The notes under the pieces: generated by a model | Database searches by the model: none | Told to the model about the DNA's origin: nothing | What the model saw: the letters and a program-made list of their open reading frames with translations, nothing else | Origin: Anisakis pegreffii | Taxonomy: Eukaryota; Nematoda; Chromadorea; Rhabditida; Anisakidae | NCBI GenBank assembly: GCA_035041965.1 | Contig: JAPYMA010000464.1 | Coordinates: forward strand, 1 to 64,000 | Length of the DNA stretch: 64,000 nucleotides | Direction of reading: 5' to 3' | In this document: piece after piece, positions 11,982-26,921 of the stretch | Layout of the letters: each line of letters begins with the position of its first letter | Position numbering within the stretch: position 1 is the first letter of the stretch | Program-made: the position numbers and the translations under genes

Positions 11982-13138
11982 AAGTATTCGTCGCACTTTT
12001 GACCGAACTCATTTCATTGTGTAAATGTCATCGCTTTTGAAATCTTCTGTATGGGTAATCATTTGGAAAATTGAGGTGTCAGTGAAGCTGAACAATAAAT
12101 TCTAACTGACGTTCATAACTGCTGTAGGTGAGTGGAGCTGTCGGCTTGAGATGAGATATACGTTCGTTATTCATTCATTCACTTTTCGGTGAATTCAAAA
12201 AGTTGGTCAACATTTTCATCATTGTGACATGCAAATAAGGCATTTTAATTTATCTTCGAGTGTTTTAAAGTAATCTTGAAAAAGACTCTTCATGTTGAAT
12301 ACTTGTTACATTTGTTGAGACCATCGTATAGGAATTGACAAAGATACGACGATCTTCATCGGTTGATTGCGTATGAAAGTAAAGTAAAAAGTTTTTCCGT
12401 ATGCTAATGACACTTCGAATTGTAACTACTAGTTGGCCGCTTTTGTGTGGTCGTAAAAAGTAATTGTAGGGATCAACTGCAGCAAACTGAATATCTGTGC
12501 AGATTTCGTCTATGATAAACTTGGAACAGTTGCATAGCAACAACCCATTTCTTGATATCTATGTTTAGCGATGAATCAACATTTCAACTCTTGAAATGAC
12601 CAAAATTTTCACGTTCAGATGATTGACAGCATCACAGGAGGAATTTTCTTTTCTAATAAACTTTTCTAAGTGAGCAGCTTGTTTCCGGAGAACGTGCATC
12701 TTTCATTGTCAGAAAAGTGAATGACGCAAAGACGCTTCGAAAAATTACTTTTCATTTTGTCTATGAACAGGAGGAATTCATTTGCTAACGTTTTGCTCTT
12801 CAGTTTCAGTTCGCTCTCAGATGGTTGATTGATGAACACTTTTAAAATAAAAGCACGAACTGTAATGCTGATTTGTTCATTCACTCAGTTTGTTCTATCA
12901 GTGAATTTGATGACTGTTATCGATTCTGAAACGATTGTTCGTTCGTGAAATTTTTATTCAACAAATTCAATAGTCTTTTCTGTTTTCTTCATGTCCGCTC
13001 TCTTCTTTTGCATTTTCCGTTCTGTTTGCGCCTAACCTTGTGTTGATGAAGATGGCACATTTGGTAAATCCCACAGAACGAATATTGCACTCACTCGATT
13101 GGCTGTTCTAACTAGCGAACTTGCGTTAGCGTGTCCCA

Positions 13139-13180
13139 AGATATGGGATGAGACGTACATCATTTTGAAGAGCTCGAAAC
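13139..13180 (+). repeat. Dispersed repeat copy 1 (partner at 41918)
   Basis: This 42-base segment matches 41918-41959 at 36 of 42 positions with no gap, although the two sites are 29 kb apart. The flanks diverge. It is likely a fragment of an interspersed repeat family. Confidence 0.7.
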
Positions 13181-13559
13181 ATTGATTAGGTTTAATCTTT
13201 TGACATTCACCATACTCGATGGGGAGTGAAGTTGTGAATCCTTATTAACATATTGAGACACGATTGACGTTAAAGTTGAGTTGCTCTAAACAAATTTACT
13301 TCCTCGCTCGTGTGGCACAGAAAATGGCGCATGAGACTGTGTAGGTGAAGGTTGCTCGTTCATACAGTATGCTTACCTTTACAGCTACAACATCTCTACA
13401 TTCCACTTTGTGGGTCAATAGATGATTTTTTTTGTCTTTGTCAAGCTCTAGAGCCAAAATAATTTTTTTTGTCTCCGTCAAAAAAACCACAACAACATTC
13501 AACATTCAAAAAACCACAACAAGAACTACCTGCAGCTGAGATCTGCATGACGATTTGTT

Positions 13560-13800
13560 TCGGATCCAAATGCTCCAGAACCGCAACAATAGCGGACCAA
13601 AGTAAATTTAGGATTTGGAGCAGAAACTCCTAGCCGAAGCATTGAAGATGTGAAGACGGAGCTGGAGATAGATCCAAAAGTACCGTGCTCAGAGATGAAT
13701 TTTTGGGAATCTGAAGTCGGTGCGGGGGTCCATTTGAAAACTTCAAAGCTGTGCTGTTGAAGCCAAAGCTAGATCGGATTTTTCAAATTTGTGCATCACT
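13560..13800. repeat. GC-richer, purine-word-rich decayed repeat
   Basis: The segment is denser in ggag, cgaag and ctcc words than its surroundings and has no sustained open frame. A similar texture occurs at 41275-41440. I interpret both as degraded interspersed repeats. Confidence 0.35.
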
Positions 13801-15126
13801 AGTCATTAGAAATGAGTTTCGTGTCAACTAATGCAGTCTTTTGGGTTTCGTGCTAAATTTAAAATATCACGTTCGTTATCCAATGTGCGAGAGTTATGTC
13901 ATTCTCGAATTCAATCGCACATTCCATGTTTTCATTTAAATTCCACCCTTGAAATGCATCAAAAATTCATATTTTTATGTTTAATATTTTCATTTGACGT
14001 CGTTTAAATTCTCATGAATGTTGTTATTTATGCGGTAGCAAATTCTCATAGATCGACGACATATCGATCGCTATTAAATCGTTGTCTTCAGTCAAAAATC
14101 TGATTCAAAATCTTCGAAATGTCTCCTTCACGATTCATAATTCTCCTCTCGCTCATTTATCTGTCGAGATTGTTCATTGATTCGAAGAATTTTTGTTGTA
14201 GTCAGTGGTCCCGTTGAGCATTTGGACGAAATTTCTGAGTTCATAGAATTCTATCGTCAATATGTTACAATTTAATGACAAACAAGAGTATGTATGAGGA
14301 AAGACATTATCTTGGATGATTTTTAACAATTCCAATGATCTAGTATTCCTGTGTTGATGTTTTCTAAAGTAATTAATTTTAATTCAGCAATTCCTCAACT
14401 ATTTTCATGGTTATTCTTAAGAAATTGGCGTCACATCACCAATAAATATGGTCATTTCTCTATGTTTTGCAAGAATTGTTGCACACCATATATAATTGCC
14501 TCGTTTCTTTTAACTTTTACCTACACCGATATCAACAATTCTCAGCTTCATTCACAAATTTTATTGCAGTTGTCTTTATGTTTATTGTTTACTGTGAATA
14601 TTATTCTTGTGAATGTTCGTTTTCGAGTCAGTTGATATCATGTACGTAAACTTTCTTATCCGTGATATTCAGTTTGAATTAGTTAGAATTTACCTGTAGT
14701 TCACAAGATAATTCATTAGGTAATGTTCTTTCATCCTATTGTACATTCTTACGGCTCTATATTACACAATATTGCATGAGTGTTGCAAAATGTTTTGGCG
14801 ACATAAATAATATCAAAAGCGTTTATTTATGCTCATCAAATAATTCGATGCTATCGAGTGAAATCGACGTGCAATCTCAGTGTGATGTGTGCAATGCATC
14901 AATTAATTTAACACCTCCGTTCGTTTCGTCTAATTTTCTTTTTATAAGCAACAGTCAAATTTGCTGTTTTTGCAACGATCAACTAAAAATTTATGCGTCC
15001 ATTGTTCATCGTATATTGTTACTTTTTCATCGTTCACTCAATTCAACGAGTCAATAAATTCGACATAACAATTGTTCACTACAACGAAGAAAGTTTTTGT
15101 AGCTGCGTAGTATTTCGGATTTCGTG

Positions 15127-15164
15127 CTTCAGAAAATGCACCCAAATGTGTGCATTTTCTGAAG
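15127..15164. repeat. Perfect 15-bp inverted repeat
   Basis: Arms 15127-15141 and 15150-15164 are exact reverse complements around an 8-base loop. Confidence 0.9.
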
Positions 15165-15994
15165 ATCGCGATGAAATATGTGTGATCAATCGGTCAGCAA
15201 TACCCATCAACTGATGCAGCAGTTGAGTGTGCATCGTCGTTTTTATTTCACGATTCACAATCGTCTTTTCTTCAAGTTCAGATTTTTTTCGCCCCTTCTG
15301 AGTCACAATCCAGTAAAATGAATCTTCGTTTCCTGTTCTCTAACAATACCACCATATATTCGTTTCTGTGACTGTGCAATAAATCAACGTTATTCACTCC
15401 TCAGGCATTTATTGCTCATCTGAAGTTCACTAAATGTGTGAGTAGTGAATAACATTGATTTTTTTTTAGGATTTTCATCTAACTAAGGAACTATGTTAGG
15501 TTATAAAGATCATTTTGAGCCAAAAAAGTGTACGCACCACCTATTAAAAATATACGGGTTGGAGCATGATGGCTACGTTATGAAAGTTGTTGTCGATCAA
15601 AAATTTGTATTGAGCAACTTTTGAAAATGGTCCTTGCTCAGCACCTGATAGCTTTTCGAATGAGATTAGTCTCGTTGAAAACGATCTTGGTGACGTATCA
15701 TAAGCGCGCTTCTCGGGATAAGATAAGTTCTCCAAGTAATATGGATGTGAAACAAGTTGATATCCAAAGGAATGCGTCGATCCACAAGAAATCCATGCTC
15801 TCACTAGTGTTTTTGTCAGGAGTATAATCTCATTAAGAATATCCTAAGGGAATCGTTGATAAGGTTTTACGTCCGATAACAATCTAAGATTCACACAACA
15901 ACAACGTTTGTCTGCAATGTCACTGTCGATTGATGACAACTGTCAACTGAAATCGCTCATTGCCATCGTCGTTTATCATTCCAGCTGATAGTCG

Positions 15995-16048
15995 TGCACT
16001 CTAGAGGTGATTAAGTTGTCAATAACTCAATGCGCTCTAGAGGTGATT
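15995..16048 (+). repeat. Short direct duplication, 36-base offset
   Basis: The 18-mers at 15995-16012 and 16031-16048 differ at one position. No gene is involved. Confidence 0.85.
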
Positions 16049-17780
16049 TTATCCATTTTGAAGGGCATTTGAGTGCAAAACCTTTCTTTGCGAAAAATTT
16101 CAGATTGTAGCTTATTTTGTATGTGATCGTTTTAAGTCAGCATTTGCTAAGAGTTACGGCTCATTTGTAGCTATGGGAAGCACAGCCTTCATTCTACGTG
16201 ATTGGATTACTGATTGGATGTTTTTCATGTCATTTTGTGCATCTGTCACTCAATGAATCTCGTTTTCTGTTGCAAGAATTATTTCCTCGTGCATTGAAAC
16301 TACATATACTCGTCGTTTATCATTCATAGAAACATATGTGCGTTACGCGTAGAAGATGTTAAATGAATGAATGTTAGTGGACGAGTTGTTTTGAAACATT
16401 TTAAGTTTCAAACTTGGAATTCAGTTAAAAGTTGAGAAAATTGTGATCATTGAGTCGTGTTAATGGTGAAAAACAAATGTTGTTGGCAATTTGATAAAGC
16501 GACATTTACGGAAGAAGACGCAGTTGATTAATGCATTCAACGTTCACAAAATTCAATTCCTCCCTAACTGGCTTCAATGCGCATGCGATGTTGAATATAA
16601 ATATCTGGGCAGTGAACAAAACACAAGTTTTTTGATGTTGTTGTGGGGACGACATTGACACATACTCATCGATCATTTTGCTGTGAGCATCATTGTACGA
16701 CATGCAGCAGCAACATCACTTTGCTCATGCATAATGAAGTCAATTGCCTGTTTTGAGACATCGTAGTGTGAGCGTATTGTTGCCATATGGAAGTGCCATA
16801 TTTTGCGTGTTGAAAGTAATTCTCCTTCGTTGAAATTTTCTTCCAACTTGAAGCGATCTTTTGAATGGTTAACAAACAAAAAATACTTTCATTCATAGTT
16901 TCATTTCGCGCTTAGGAAGCGTTATTTTGGCTGCATTCTTTTTCCTTTTATTGGAAATTGCCAACTTGTGGAACACAACCGAATAATTAGTTATGTATTC
17001 GATCAGTTCGAGTGAACAACTAAAAGAAATGTGTAAATAATTCATTTTTCTGATGATTGAATTGTGCATTGAATGATTGATGCACTTTTCAAATGTAACA
17101 ATATGGAGGGCGTTACGGTAGCAATTCTCTTTCGGTATGGTTTCATCGAGAGTATGTATGTAGGATTTGTGCCGAATATCCGGTTGTCACTTTCATTTCG
17201 ATTTTCCTACGATCCGTTTTTGATCGAAATTCTCCTGCTGCAAAACCCTCGCTTGCATGGTTTCTTTAACGTCTTCGAGTATTATCGTCTTTGTTTTTTT
17301 CAAAATAAGGTTCTAAGCATAAAGCGATCAAGTTGATTATCATAATCAGTAAGTATTGTCGACATTAATAACTCGTTGAGTTCGTTGCGAAATGCATGGA
17401 TATTTCGGTGTTAATGATGACTGCTTGCTTGGAATGTTGTTGATTCATGTAGAATTGTTGAAATTCTTTGTGTGTATCTTGTGACGTGATAACGGCTGTT
17501 TGAAAATATGACTGTATAACAGCAATGAAGAAATTGAATATTATGAAGTTAAATTCAACAATAATGATTACAAATCACTCTTTTGAATCACGGTTGTTGT
17601 TTTTATTTTTATTGCTTCATTCGATATTGTCATCCGCTTTTGCAATCATTTCGTCATTGACCTACATTTACGTAATTTCATTTCCATCTTCACAAATAAA
17701 AACTTTCATTTTATGCAACACACGTAATCCATAAATGAATATGAATGCTTTGAATAGATAAAACTTTGACTATAATAAAC

Positions 17781-17905
17781 CATTTCACTTCGAACATGGA
17801 CACTCCCTGAATGTAAACCTCCGTGGTTGAAGTGGATTTTCTCTCAGGCTTAAGCGCAATGAGCCTCTTTAGTAGAGTATAGGTGCCTGCTGAGTCGAGT
17901 GTAAT
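17781..17905 (-). other. Candidate orphan exon (minus strand)
   Basis: Read on the minus strand, an open frame of about 41 codons begins right after an acceptor-like tttttgaag and ends before a gtttat donor-like site. It is more GC-rich than the flanks and has a balanced protein-like composition (it begins ITLDSAGTYT). Flanking exons could not be identified and no family is recognised. It could equally be a pseudogene or repeat fragment. Confidence 0.2.
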
Positions 17906-18715
17906 CTTCAAAAAATTTCTCGTAGTCTTTATGAGAGCGGTTCAACTTCCTATAGGGAGACTCATCTTCAAGACAACATTCATTCAAAAAGATTGGGTAA
18001 ATTAGAATATGCTGATTAAATATCTGGTTTGTGTTCGTTCCATTGCATAAGAACACATTAGAAATGCAACCTGATTCCTTGCATATATTCATGTTTCACA
18101 CGCACAACAAAACTGGAACTGAGGTGAAGAAAGCGTGCTGCTGCCACATGAGTAATATGCGCTCGATAAGGTCAACAATCTAGAGCGAATTAAAAGTTTT
18201 TGGTAGAACGATTGAGGACAAACGTCAGTGATTAATCACATCAGTCACCTTATCAAATGCTTTTTTTCAGCCTTCCTCATTCATGTCTACATTCCTTCAT
18301 CTCATCATAGCAATGTCGTCTGAAACGTCTGCAAGATGCACTTTCTCCTTCAACAGCCGAGAGCATGTTTACGTTGTTATAATCATTCGAAGTTGTCCAT
18401 TCAATTTTAAGCGCTCTCTTCACTTTTCGATACGGACTTAACCAGCATGTGCTCCCATGGAAACTGTCGTTGAATTATTGTTTTGGAAGAACGATTTTAA
18501 GAAAACCGTTCGAATGGTAAACAAAAAGTCGTTCCACTAAATTATTCCATCCATAAAAACTCATCTGAGGAATATAATGCCCGACTACATCACTAGACAA
18601 TTCTTTTAGAAAATTTTTCTTTGCGAAACATTTCGCCATCTCAGCCGATCAACTTGTTATGGAATTGATCATCTTGAAGTGCAGAACTGATTTGTTAATA
18701 ATGGTAGTGTCAAGG

Positions 18716-18780
18716 ATAATAATAATAATAGTGATAATAATAATAATAACAATAATAATAATAATAATAATAATAATAAT
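18716..18780. repeat. TAA/ATA microsatellite
   Basis: About 65 bases of ATA-type triplets, interrupted at two places (gtg, aac). Confidence 0.9.
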
Positions 18781-21700
18781 TTTCTCGGCGAGGCTGATAG
18801 CGTAGATCAGTATTGAAAGGTCGTAAATGATAAAATCTACAAGAAATGCAAAAATGAGAAAGTGAGTGAGATAGACAATCACGCAATTAATCCAACGATA
18901 ACTCAGCAGTAGTCAGTCTGCGCATTCAAGCTGTTTGTACTCATCAATGGTACTCATTCCGCAAATAATAAGTTATTTGTATGCGATTGGTCGCTGTCTG
19001 TTTTGGTGCAATTGAACCAAACAAACGTATAGCTGCTCAGTTTATTGAAACAAGTTTTTTTGATTGAACACATGAACGAATCACTAACTGCACTTCCGTA
19101 GTGAATGAAACAATCAACGAATTATGTTTCATTTACAAGCTTTTACATCACTCTTCTTCAGCTTTTTCCAGCGAGAGTCACACGCTCACATAGTGAACAA
19201 AAAAATTCAAAACTGGTCGCTATTGGATTTCTTTAGGTATTTTTCTTCTCCTACGCCGTATTTCTGCACTGCACTTCACTTCACCGAAAAATTCGTGCAA
19301 TATAAAAACTGAAGGAAAAGTTATTCCAATAGGAAATTCACTCGTTTCCCATACAATTCACAAAGAATTATTCAGCCATTTTTCAAGGCACAAAAACAAA
19401 CAATTCAATGCTTTCCACTAATATTTACCTGCATCATCATATGATCAATGAATAAATGAGAAGTATAATCAGATAGCGATTAAGTCGATTTCAAAATATT
19501 CTTTTCTTATTTCATTGCTTTTTAAAAAATGATTTACATGATTCATTCATCATTTGTCATCGTTCAAATCATTAGTCATCGTTGAAAAAGCATGTAAGTA
19601 AATATTGCATTGTATAATTCATCTCGTTTATTTTTATTGGCTCATATCCGATTCATTCTGTGAATATCAATCAGTTGTTTGCTGTTTGACTTGGCGATCG
19701 AAAAACATAGACTTGAGTAGCACCACCCGTTACTTGAAATTTCAAATAAATGTCTTTGAATCAAATAATTGGACCACAGTAATCAGTCTTGTTTTCGACA
19801 ATAATTCCCATTTAATACTTTCTTCCACTTCACCTCTCCAAAAATTCAGCAAAATAACAGCACTCAGCAAGTGTACTCAAACAAATTTCACTCAAGCAAT
19901 TATATTTAATGTTGTTTACGAGAATTGTTTATTCTCATCATCGCTTGATTTTATTGGCAACGATGTAGACGATAATGTTCATTCAGTCCATTAAAAATGG
20001 GTTGGATCTGTAAAAATTTATTCCCGTCATTTTCATGTGTTTTTCATCGAAAAATAATTCCAGTACTATTGCACTACGCCGTTCGTTTTTCCGCGAAATG
20101 ACTCTCCTCAGAAAATTTATTTCGTTGCGAATTTATTTCGCTCGTTTTTACAACGAAATACATTTTCTTTCCAAAATACAATATTTCTTTTCAATTCCCT
20201 ATACAATTCAATAGCAAAATAATCTTCGTCAATAATTTACTTGTTTTTTTTTATGCTTTAATATCGTTTCGTTTAACTCAGCAGGCCTAACTTATTGTAC
20301 TCAAGCTAAAATGTTATTCGCCTACCTAACTGAATCTTCTTCAACAGATCGGAATTCGTTTCAACTCGACTATAGTATCAAATTATCCATTTAATAGCTA
20401 ACTGCACATTTAGTTTGAAAAAGTGATCGTTATTCGTAAACATATTTTTTCCTTCGAATTCGCCAAATAAATGTGAAAATTTTCTGGTTTTAAGAAATGA
20501 CAAGACTAGTGATAAAGTGATAAAAGAAGTGTTCAGGGCTTAATATTGAAAATCACCAGTTTTTGGGTTTGCTCCTCTTATTGTTCAATCGCATTTGAAA
20601 GAAGTGAGAGAAGTTCGGTGGGAAATGAAAATCAGTTGAGAGCTTCGAATGAAATTGTTTGAAAAAAAAACAAATCTGGAAATGTGTATACCATTGAAAT
20701 CGAATGTGTGAAGGATTTTTGATTTAGTGGAAACTAAAACAGTAGAAAAAGTATTTTCGTCTTTGCATTGATTTTGAAAGCTCATCAACGTCTGTTTGAT
20801 TGCAATTTTTTAAAATCAGTTGTTTATTTGAGAGAAGTTGATTAGTTTCGATCGAAAGAGGTCTTTCTTTTCGCTTTTAAACGGTCACTTCCAACACTCT
20901 AAAGCAAGACTATTTATTCTATTAAATCACTTTATAAATTTATATAGGAATGAGTGATTAAAAAAGAGTGGATACATTCATTTGAAGTAAGTTGTGTGAT
21001 GAAGTGCAACCATCTTTATCACTGACTACTGTTCATCAAACGGTTTTGATCGCTGCACATGTTCATTGCAATTCACAAATAACCGATCTTATGTATTCTC
21101 ATAAAATGCTATTCAAGCCGACAAAAATCAATCCTCCATATCCATAGATTTGCAGATTTATTTGAGCGTTTGCGAAAATAAAAAAAAAAACTTCAGTAAT
21201 TTGCAACAGATAAAGTGTAACGTTTAGGGTGAAGGGAGAGGCGTGAGCTTTTCAAGGTAACAAACTTCGTTCGTAGAGACATCGAATGGAATTTTTCAGT
21301 ACGTGTTGATTTCGTAAAAAAGCGAAGCCGCAAAGTACTGCTTTCTTTACATGAAAATGATGCTCATCAGCATTGCTCTGAAGCACTTCATCTCTCACGG
21401 ATCACTTATTTCATCCCCATTCCATCGGCCATGCCCTCACTCTTAGTAGTCATTGTTGGGATTGAGAATCCGTTGTTGTGTGTAATTGTCATCCAATGAA
21501 AATTAATGTTTCTTTTTGTGGTCAGCCTTTAAATCCAAATGTTCAAAAATAGTCGTGCATTTGGCTTGCTGCAGCAGTGGTGAAAAAAGAAAAGAATAGC
21601 GGCAAATAACTCAATGGATAGATATTACAATGAGATTTTTCAAATCTCAAAAAGTCCGTCTGTTGAATGGATTGCTGTAAATACATCGTGTTCAAAATGG

Positions 21701-24700
21701 ATAATAAATAGATGTATTAAAGAATAATAGTACATACGTAACTGTATCTATCCTCTTTTGACATCTTCTCTTCTTGCGTCCTCTTCGTTACTCACTTATA
21801 GCAGTAATATGTGTTATAAAGAGGATTAAAAGGTATCGATAGGGTGATCAACGTTTAGTGCCATTTGAATACGAGCAATGCACTCAAGTTAACAGCGCCC
21901 GATACTGATCCATTGTTTCTACAGCAGATATGTATCATCATCATCATCCTATCGAACGGAACAAAACACATTCGATTCAGACAGCGAACGCTATTGCGAT
22001 GAACAATTGAATGCAGAAGTTCGCTTCACTTCAAATAAACACAACAACATAGCAAAACATCTATCATATAACTACCGCTCCTACAATTCATCACTTCTTA
22101 TCGATCTTTCTATGAAATTTATTCGTATTCAGCAGTGATGTGCACTTGTTGTATTGAACGCTGCTGATTCATTAGCATTATTATTGCTGCTTTATCGTGT
22201 TGCTTTGCTTATTATTGTTGTTATGGTCGAACAGAGGAAATCATTGATGGGCGAACGGCTGATTTCATTCACTCTATTGCTTTTACAGGACGGGCGATTT
22301 TTGTTAGATTGCTTCTTTGATGCTAGGCGACCGACCGAAATGAAACGTATCAATTATATCACATAAAATATTAACAAATGCGCATATGACTCATATGATT
22401 AGTTGTTTATCTCGGCTGTTTTCAGTACATAATGCTTGTAGGCAGCCAGGTAGATGGATGCTTTCGTTCATAATGCATCCGCTATTCAGTCTACCAATGG
22501 GTGATTTCATGTAAAATTCTCCTTAAATTTCAGTTTTCCCTATAGCGATATCTGCTCTCTGTTTCATCGTCCCCTGCATACGTCTGAAGACGTTAAAACT
22601 CTTCTTCCTTGAATTCTCACTCGGAAATATCGTTTTTCCGTAGTTCCATCATTCATAGTCTTCGAACAACTGACAAGCAGTCATCTCATCAAGACAGTTT
22701 AATCATTCTTCCAGGAACTTTGTTAATACTTTCCGTTCATATCTGTCTGTGTATGTAATGTTGCAAGGAGAGACGATTTCATTTCGTTCTGTTTTGTTGA
22801 TACTCAGAATACTTTCCGTTGGCGTTTTTTGATTTATGACGAAAATTTTTCATTTTTCTTAGACTTTTCATTTTTATCTCTCCATTTCTTTCAATTTTTC
22901 TTTCTTTTTTATTCCGTTAAGAATAATCACCTCTTCTCTCAAACGGCTAGTGTACTCTTCTCTTCAAGCTCTTTTGATTCGTTGATTCATTTGTTTTGTT
23001 TTTCGTATCGTTTGTGGATATTTGCTTACTTCCTTTGCTTTTCCTTGACTGTGATGCGAGATTCACCATCGTTATCTTCAGTGGAACAGAAGTGAACCAA
23101 CGAGGGAAGTAAGCGAATTTTCTGGGTAGTTTAACGTCTGATGCTGACCGATTTGCTGGCGGTGAGAGGTGAATTCTGAAGGAGAATTAGCAATTATTGC
23201 GGTTTTTTGCACTGAGGTAGATAACCTATTAACAGAAAGTAAAAATACGTTAAAATTTGCAATTGACTGACCGCACTGTTTTCCACGAGTCTTAGCAATA
23301 ATCCGTGTCACTCCTCTTGTTGAGCAACGATCAAGCCCACAACACCTTATTATCGGTATGAAGTAGGTGATAAATTGCTTTCAATTGGTTGATTTTAGTA
23401 CATGTCTGGAATTGAATTGGAACTTTGTGGTTGCTAAACTTCGAATATAAATATGGCTTGATTCGTCGAAGCGATAATTTGTTTTACACATTTGAATTGC
23501 AGTCGTTTAGTGTTATAGCATTTGCCGTAAACATTCTCTAATCGTATAATTAAGCGCCTCGTAATCAGCAATCCAATAAAGAATCGCTTCAATCGTTTAT
23601 CAGTATTAAAACACTCTATCAGTTATTGTGTTCGTATTGCGGGATTCATTCTCAGATCCATTTGATTGTCTCGATTGCGTTGCAGTAATAAGTGATTACG
23701 ATAAAATATCGCTGACGGTGTGTGCATAGCGTAACGCAAGGAATGCGATCGTTTGAAAATGTTGCAAAGTAGTCGAGCTTCTGAAATGTTTTTGCTCAGC
23801 TGTACACGCAATGTTCTGCGCTGAAGTTTTGCAAAAGCTTTTGCACTCAGCATCACAACTCCACCGGGAAAATCGTTTAGCAAAAACGAACGCTCTCGAC
23901 GATAACTAACGTTTAGTGTGTGCGAAAAAGTTAGCGCTGTTCGGAATCTGACTAGGTTCGTGCTGCAGAATTTTGCACGAGAATGGAATAAAGTCCCGAG
24001 AGTAAAGAATTCCGAGAATGGAATAAAGTCAGAGAAAAAATTATAAAATCAAACGACACGAGGAACGCTCAACTTATCGTTGTATTGAGAAGTTCGGGTG
24101 CCGGGTCGATGCGCAATAATTTCGGTTGGCGTTTTTTGCGTGGACTGGTTTTCCAACAGTCCAAACAAGAATCGGCGATATTCAAAAAGTCAGCGAAAAA
24201 ATTTTTAATGCCAATTTTTCATTACCTTAACAGATTCGTTCATATTAAGCTCAAATATTTTTTTCCTTTCGCACTCTACTCAGTCCCCAAGTGCTTGTGT
24301 TCTGTTCCGTGAACGTCTGAAAACCGCAATTAATCAAATAATGAACTATTTGAATGTTTCTTCTCAAGTCGTCCGTCATAATTCTTTTCGTGAATTGTAA
24401 TCATTTTCTATCATTTCGCATGTTTTTCCGATCGGTTTGAAACTTTTCACGCACTTGATTCGTTCAGTTTTGTTCTTTTTATATTTTTTAACATCTCAAA
24501 TGAGTACGCGTTAGTTGTACGACTAACGAAGAGCATGAGGATGTGTTGTTAACACATCAAAGAGCATGTTTGCCTCGAATTCAGCGGTGATTCACTTTGG
24601 GGCACTCATTTTGAAATTTGATTCGTCGTTATTGTGCATACTTTTAATCGTTATTGGGACACATACGTGGAGTATTAAGCTCGGATATTCTTCTCGTGAT

Positions 24701-26921
24701 TGGAGCTAAATCTCAGTGGAAATGTTACTAATTTTTAATTCTCGTTCACCGCTCAAAAAGTTGATACGTAATTCGAGTTGTATTTCACTTGATCGCGTAT
24801 CGATATTCGTTCTTGTCTGGTCGTGACAAGTACATTTCAGTTATGTATTCATTATGTGAATTAATTTTTACGAGTTTGTGAATTTGTCAAAATTCTTAAT
24901 TTGAACATACGAGTTTGTATGCACTTCTTTCAAACTCCATACACATTGCGTTATGAGTAACAGAGCAATCGAAAACGAACACTGCTTTCCACTCATCATC
25001 GCTCGATTTGTTTGCATGCATTGATGCTTGATCAGCTATTGCTTCTTTTTTTTTTCTGAAAACTGTCTTATAAAGATTAGCTGGAATCGTAAAGTGGTAA
25101 AAAATTGATATAGGACTGAGTCATAATCAGAAAATCTTTATTATCGTATCATAACTTCTTTATTATCCTATCATTTCTTCTCGTTTGATTTTGATTTGTA
25201 ATCATTTCCCCAATCAGTCGCACTCTCAAATTCAACTGATAAGAGCGCAATGCTTTTTTCATTCGACCGTTATGTATAACGCATTTAGATGCTTTCGTCT
25301 TCAGTATCAAATTGTGCATCAAACAAAGTAACGTTGCTATACAACAATCGCGTTCTTCTTAACGATTCAGTGACAGCAATGAGACAGCAACTTGTCTGCT
25401 ATCGATAATATTTATAGTAACTGTGATATTGTTATGCTCATTGCGCTTATTTTTTCATTATTAACTGAAATCGTAGTAAGTCGGTTGGTTGTAAGCATAT
25501 AGTTTTTGAGTTAATTGTGGATAGAAAATGAGAACATCTGGTCGTTTTACTATTGCGTCTCGATTGTAATGCTCGCCGCCGTGCATCAGTTGATAATAAT
25601 GTTAACTAGTCGCAAATGTGTTTCAGTCTGGAAGTTAATTGAGAAATGCATTCGAAAACGGCATCCACCAACTCTCCATATTTACTCACATATTTAAGCT
25701 GAAATTCTCGACTTTTCGTTATTTATTCAGCAGAGCAGTTTTAAAAGAACTCTGAGGTTTCATTGAATGCTTGTAGTCTATTTTTGAAGAAAAAAGAAAT
25801 TCAATTGAGCAAAAGTATTTGAGAGTATTCACCAAAGGCGTTGCGAATGCAAATTTGCTCAAGAACTGGATGAAAACTTTAATTCTTTTCCGTTGAAGTT
25901 GTTCAACTTCAGACTTCTTTTGCATCATCGAAATGTAAACTTTCTCCTTCTTTTCACGCAATGCACACCAATCCTAACATATAATTCAATCGTAAATGCA
26001 TTCTATTGCGATAATGTCATCCGAAATGGACAATTTTATGGCCATTTTCACTGCGAAATTATCTGTTTTCATTCGAATAAGTCAATAAGCAATATTTTAT
26101 GTGCATAAATAATGTGCGAATTATTCATTCTTATCTCAATATCCAGCCATTTCTCACGATTCATTTGCTCCGTCAACTACTTCCTAATGTTTGCTCGTGT
26201 TTCAATGGCTTGTCTATGAATTCATCGAATGACTTTTAAGCGGACGTACGCCATAATTCAGAAGTAACTAGGCAGTACTGATTGGGAAACACTTTCAAAA
26301 ACTGCGCTTTTCGCATAATTTGAATGTGCTCAGATCCAAGTCAAACCTAAAACTGAAGCCATAAGCCTAACCGTAATCTTAATCCTCCAATCTGCTAGAG
26401 TACTATAAAACGTATAGACTTGCAATTGTACTTCTGCTCCTAGGCAACCTCGTTGCAGCTAAAAGCATTTTCCTTCAAAAACAGTTCATCTAAAATTTCA
26501 CCGACATGCAAATTTTTTGTTTGCTTCTGCACACAAAAATTCAAAATTTCCTCACAACCAACTCATCTAGAAAGATATAAATGCAACGTGTTGTGTAAAG
26601 ATATTACATAGAAGCAGAAAGACTGCCCGGTTGCTTCCGACTCAATCTGTAAGTGATGTTTAATAGTGAAAGTTTTGCATCGGTAAGTGACATGCGCAGT
26701 CACCAGGGATTGGGAAATGACTCTGTTCCGATGAAAAAATTGCTGAAATCAAAATTACCGATTATTTTCACTAGTGCTTCTTTAATTGTTCAACTGTGTT
26801 CAGTCGTCTGAAGCGAGAAAATTTGTATGTTGTGCGCCATCAGATATTTATTAATTGAGTTTCGAATTGAAATATTTGAAGGAGTTGGACAGTAATTGGT
26901 GGTGGAGTTGAGCACAAGAGA
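18781..26921. other. Non-coding interval upstream of bre-3
   Basis: About 8 kb with no recognisable protein, RNA gene or complete transposon. The longest open frame (19605-19994, 129 codons) has no recognisable motif. A direct duplication is present at 23978-24030. The promoter of bre-3 must lie at the right end, but no element could be identified. Confidence 0.5.
23978..24030 (+). repeat. Short direct duplication, 35-base offset
   Basis: The 18-mer at 23978-23995 recurs exactly at 24013-24030. Confidence 0.9.

Noticed and set aside
19605..19994. 129-codon plus-strand open frame
   Set aside because: No recognisable motif, no splice or start context of note, and its length is within what chance gives in 64 kb of AT-rich DNA.
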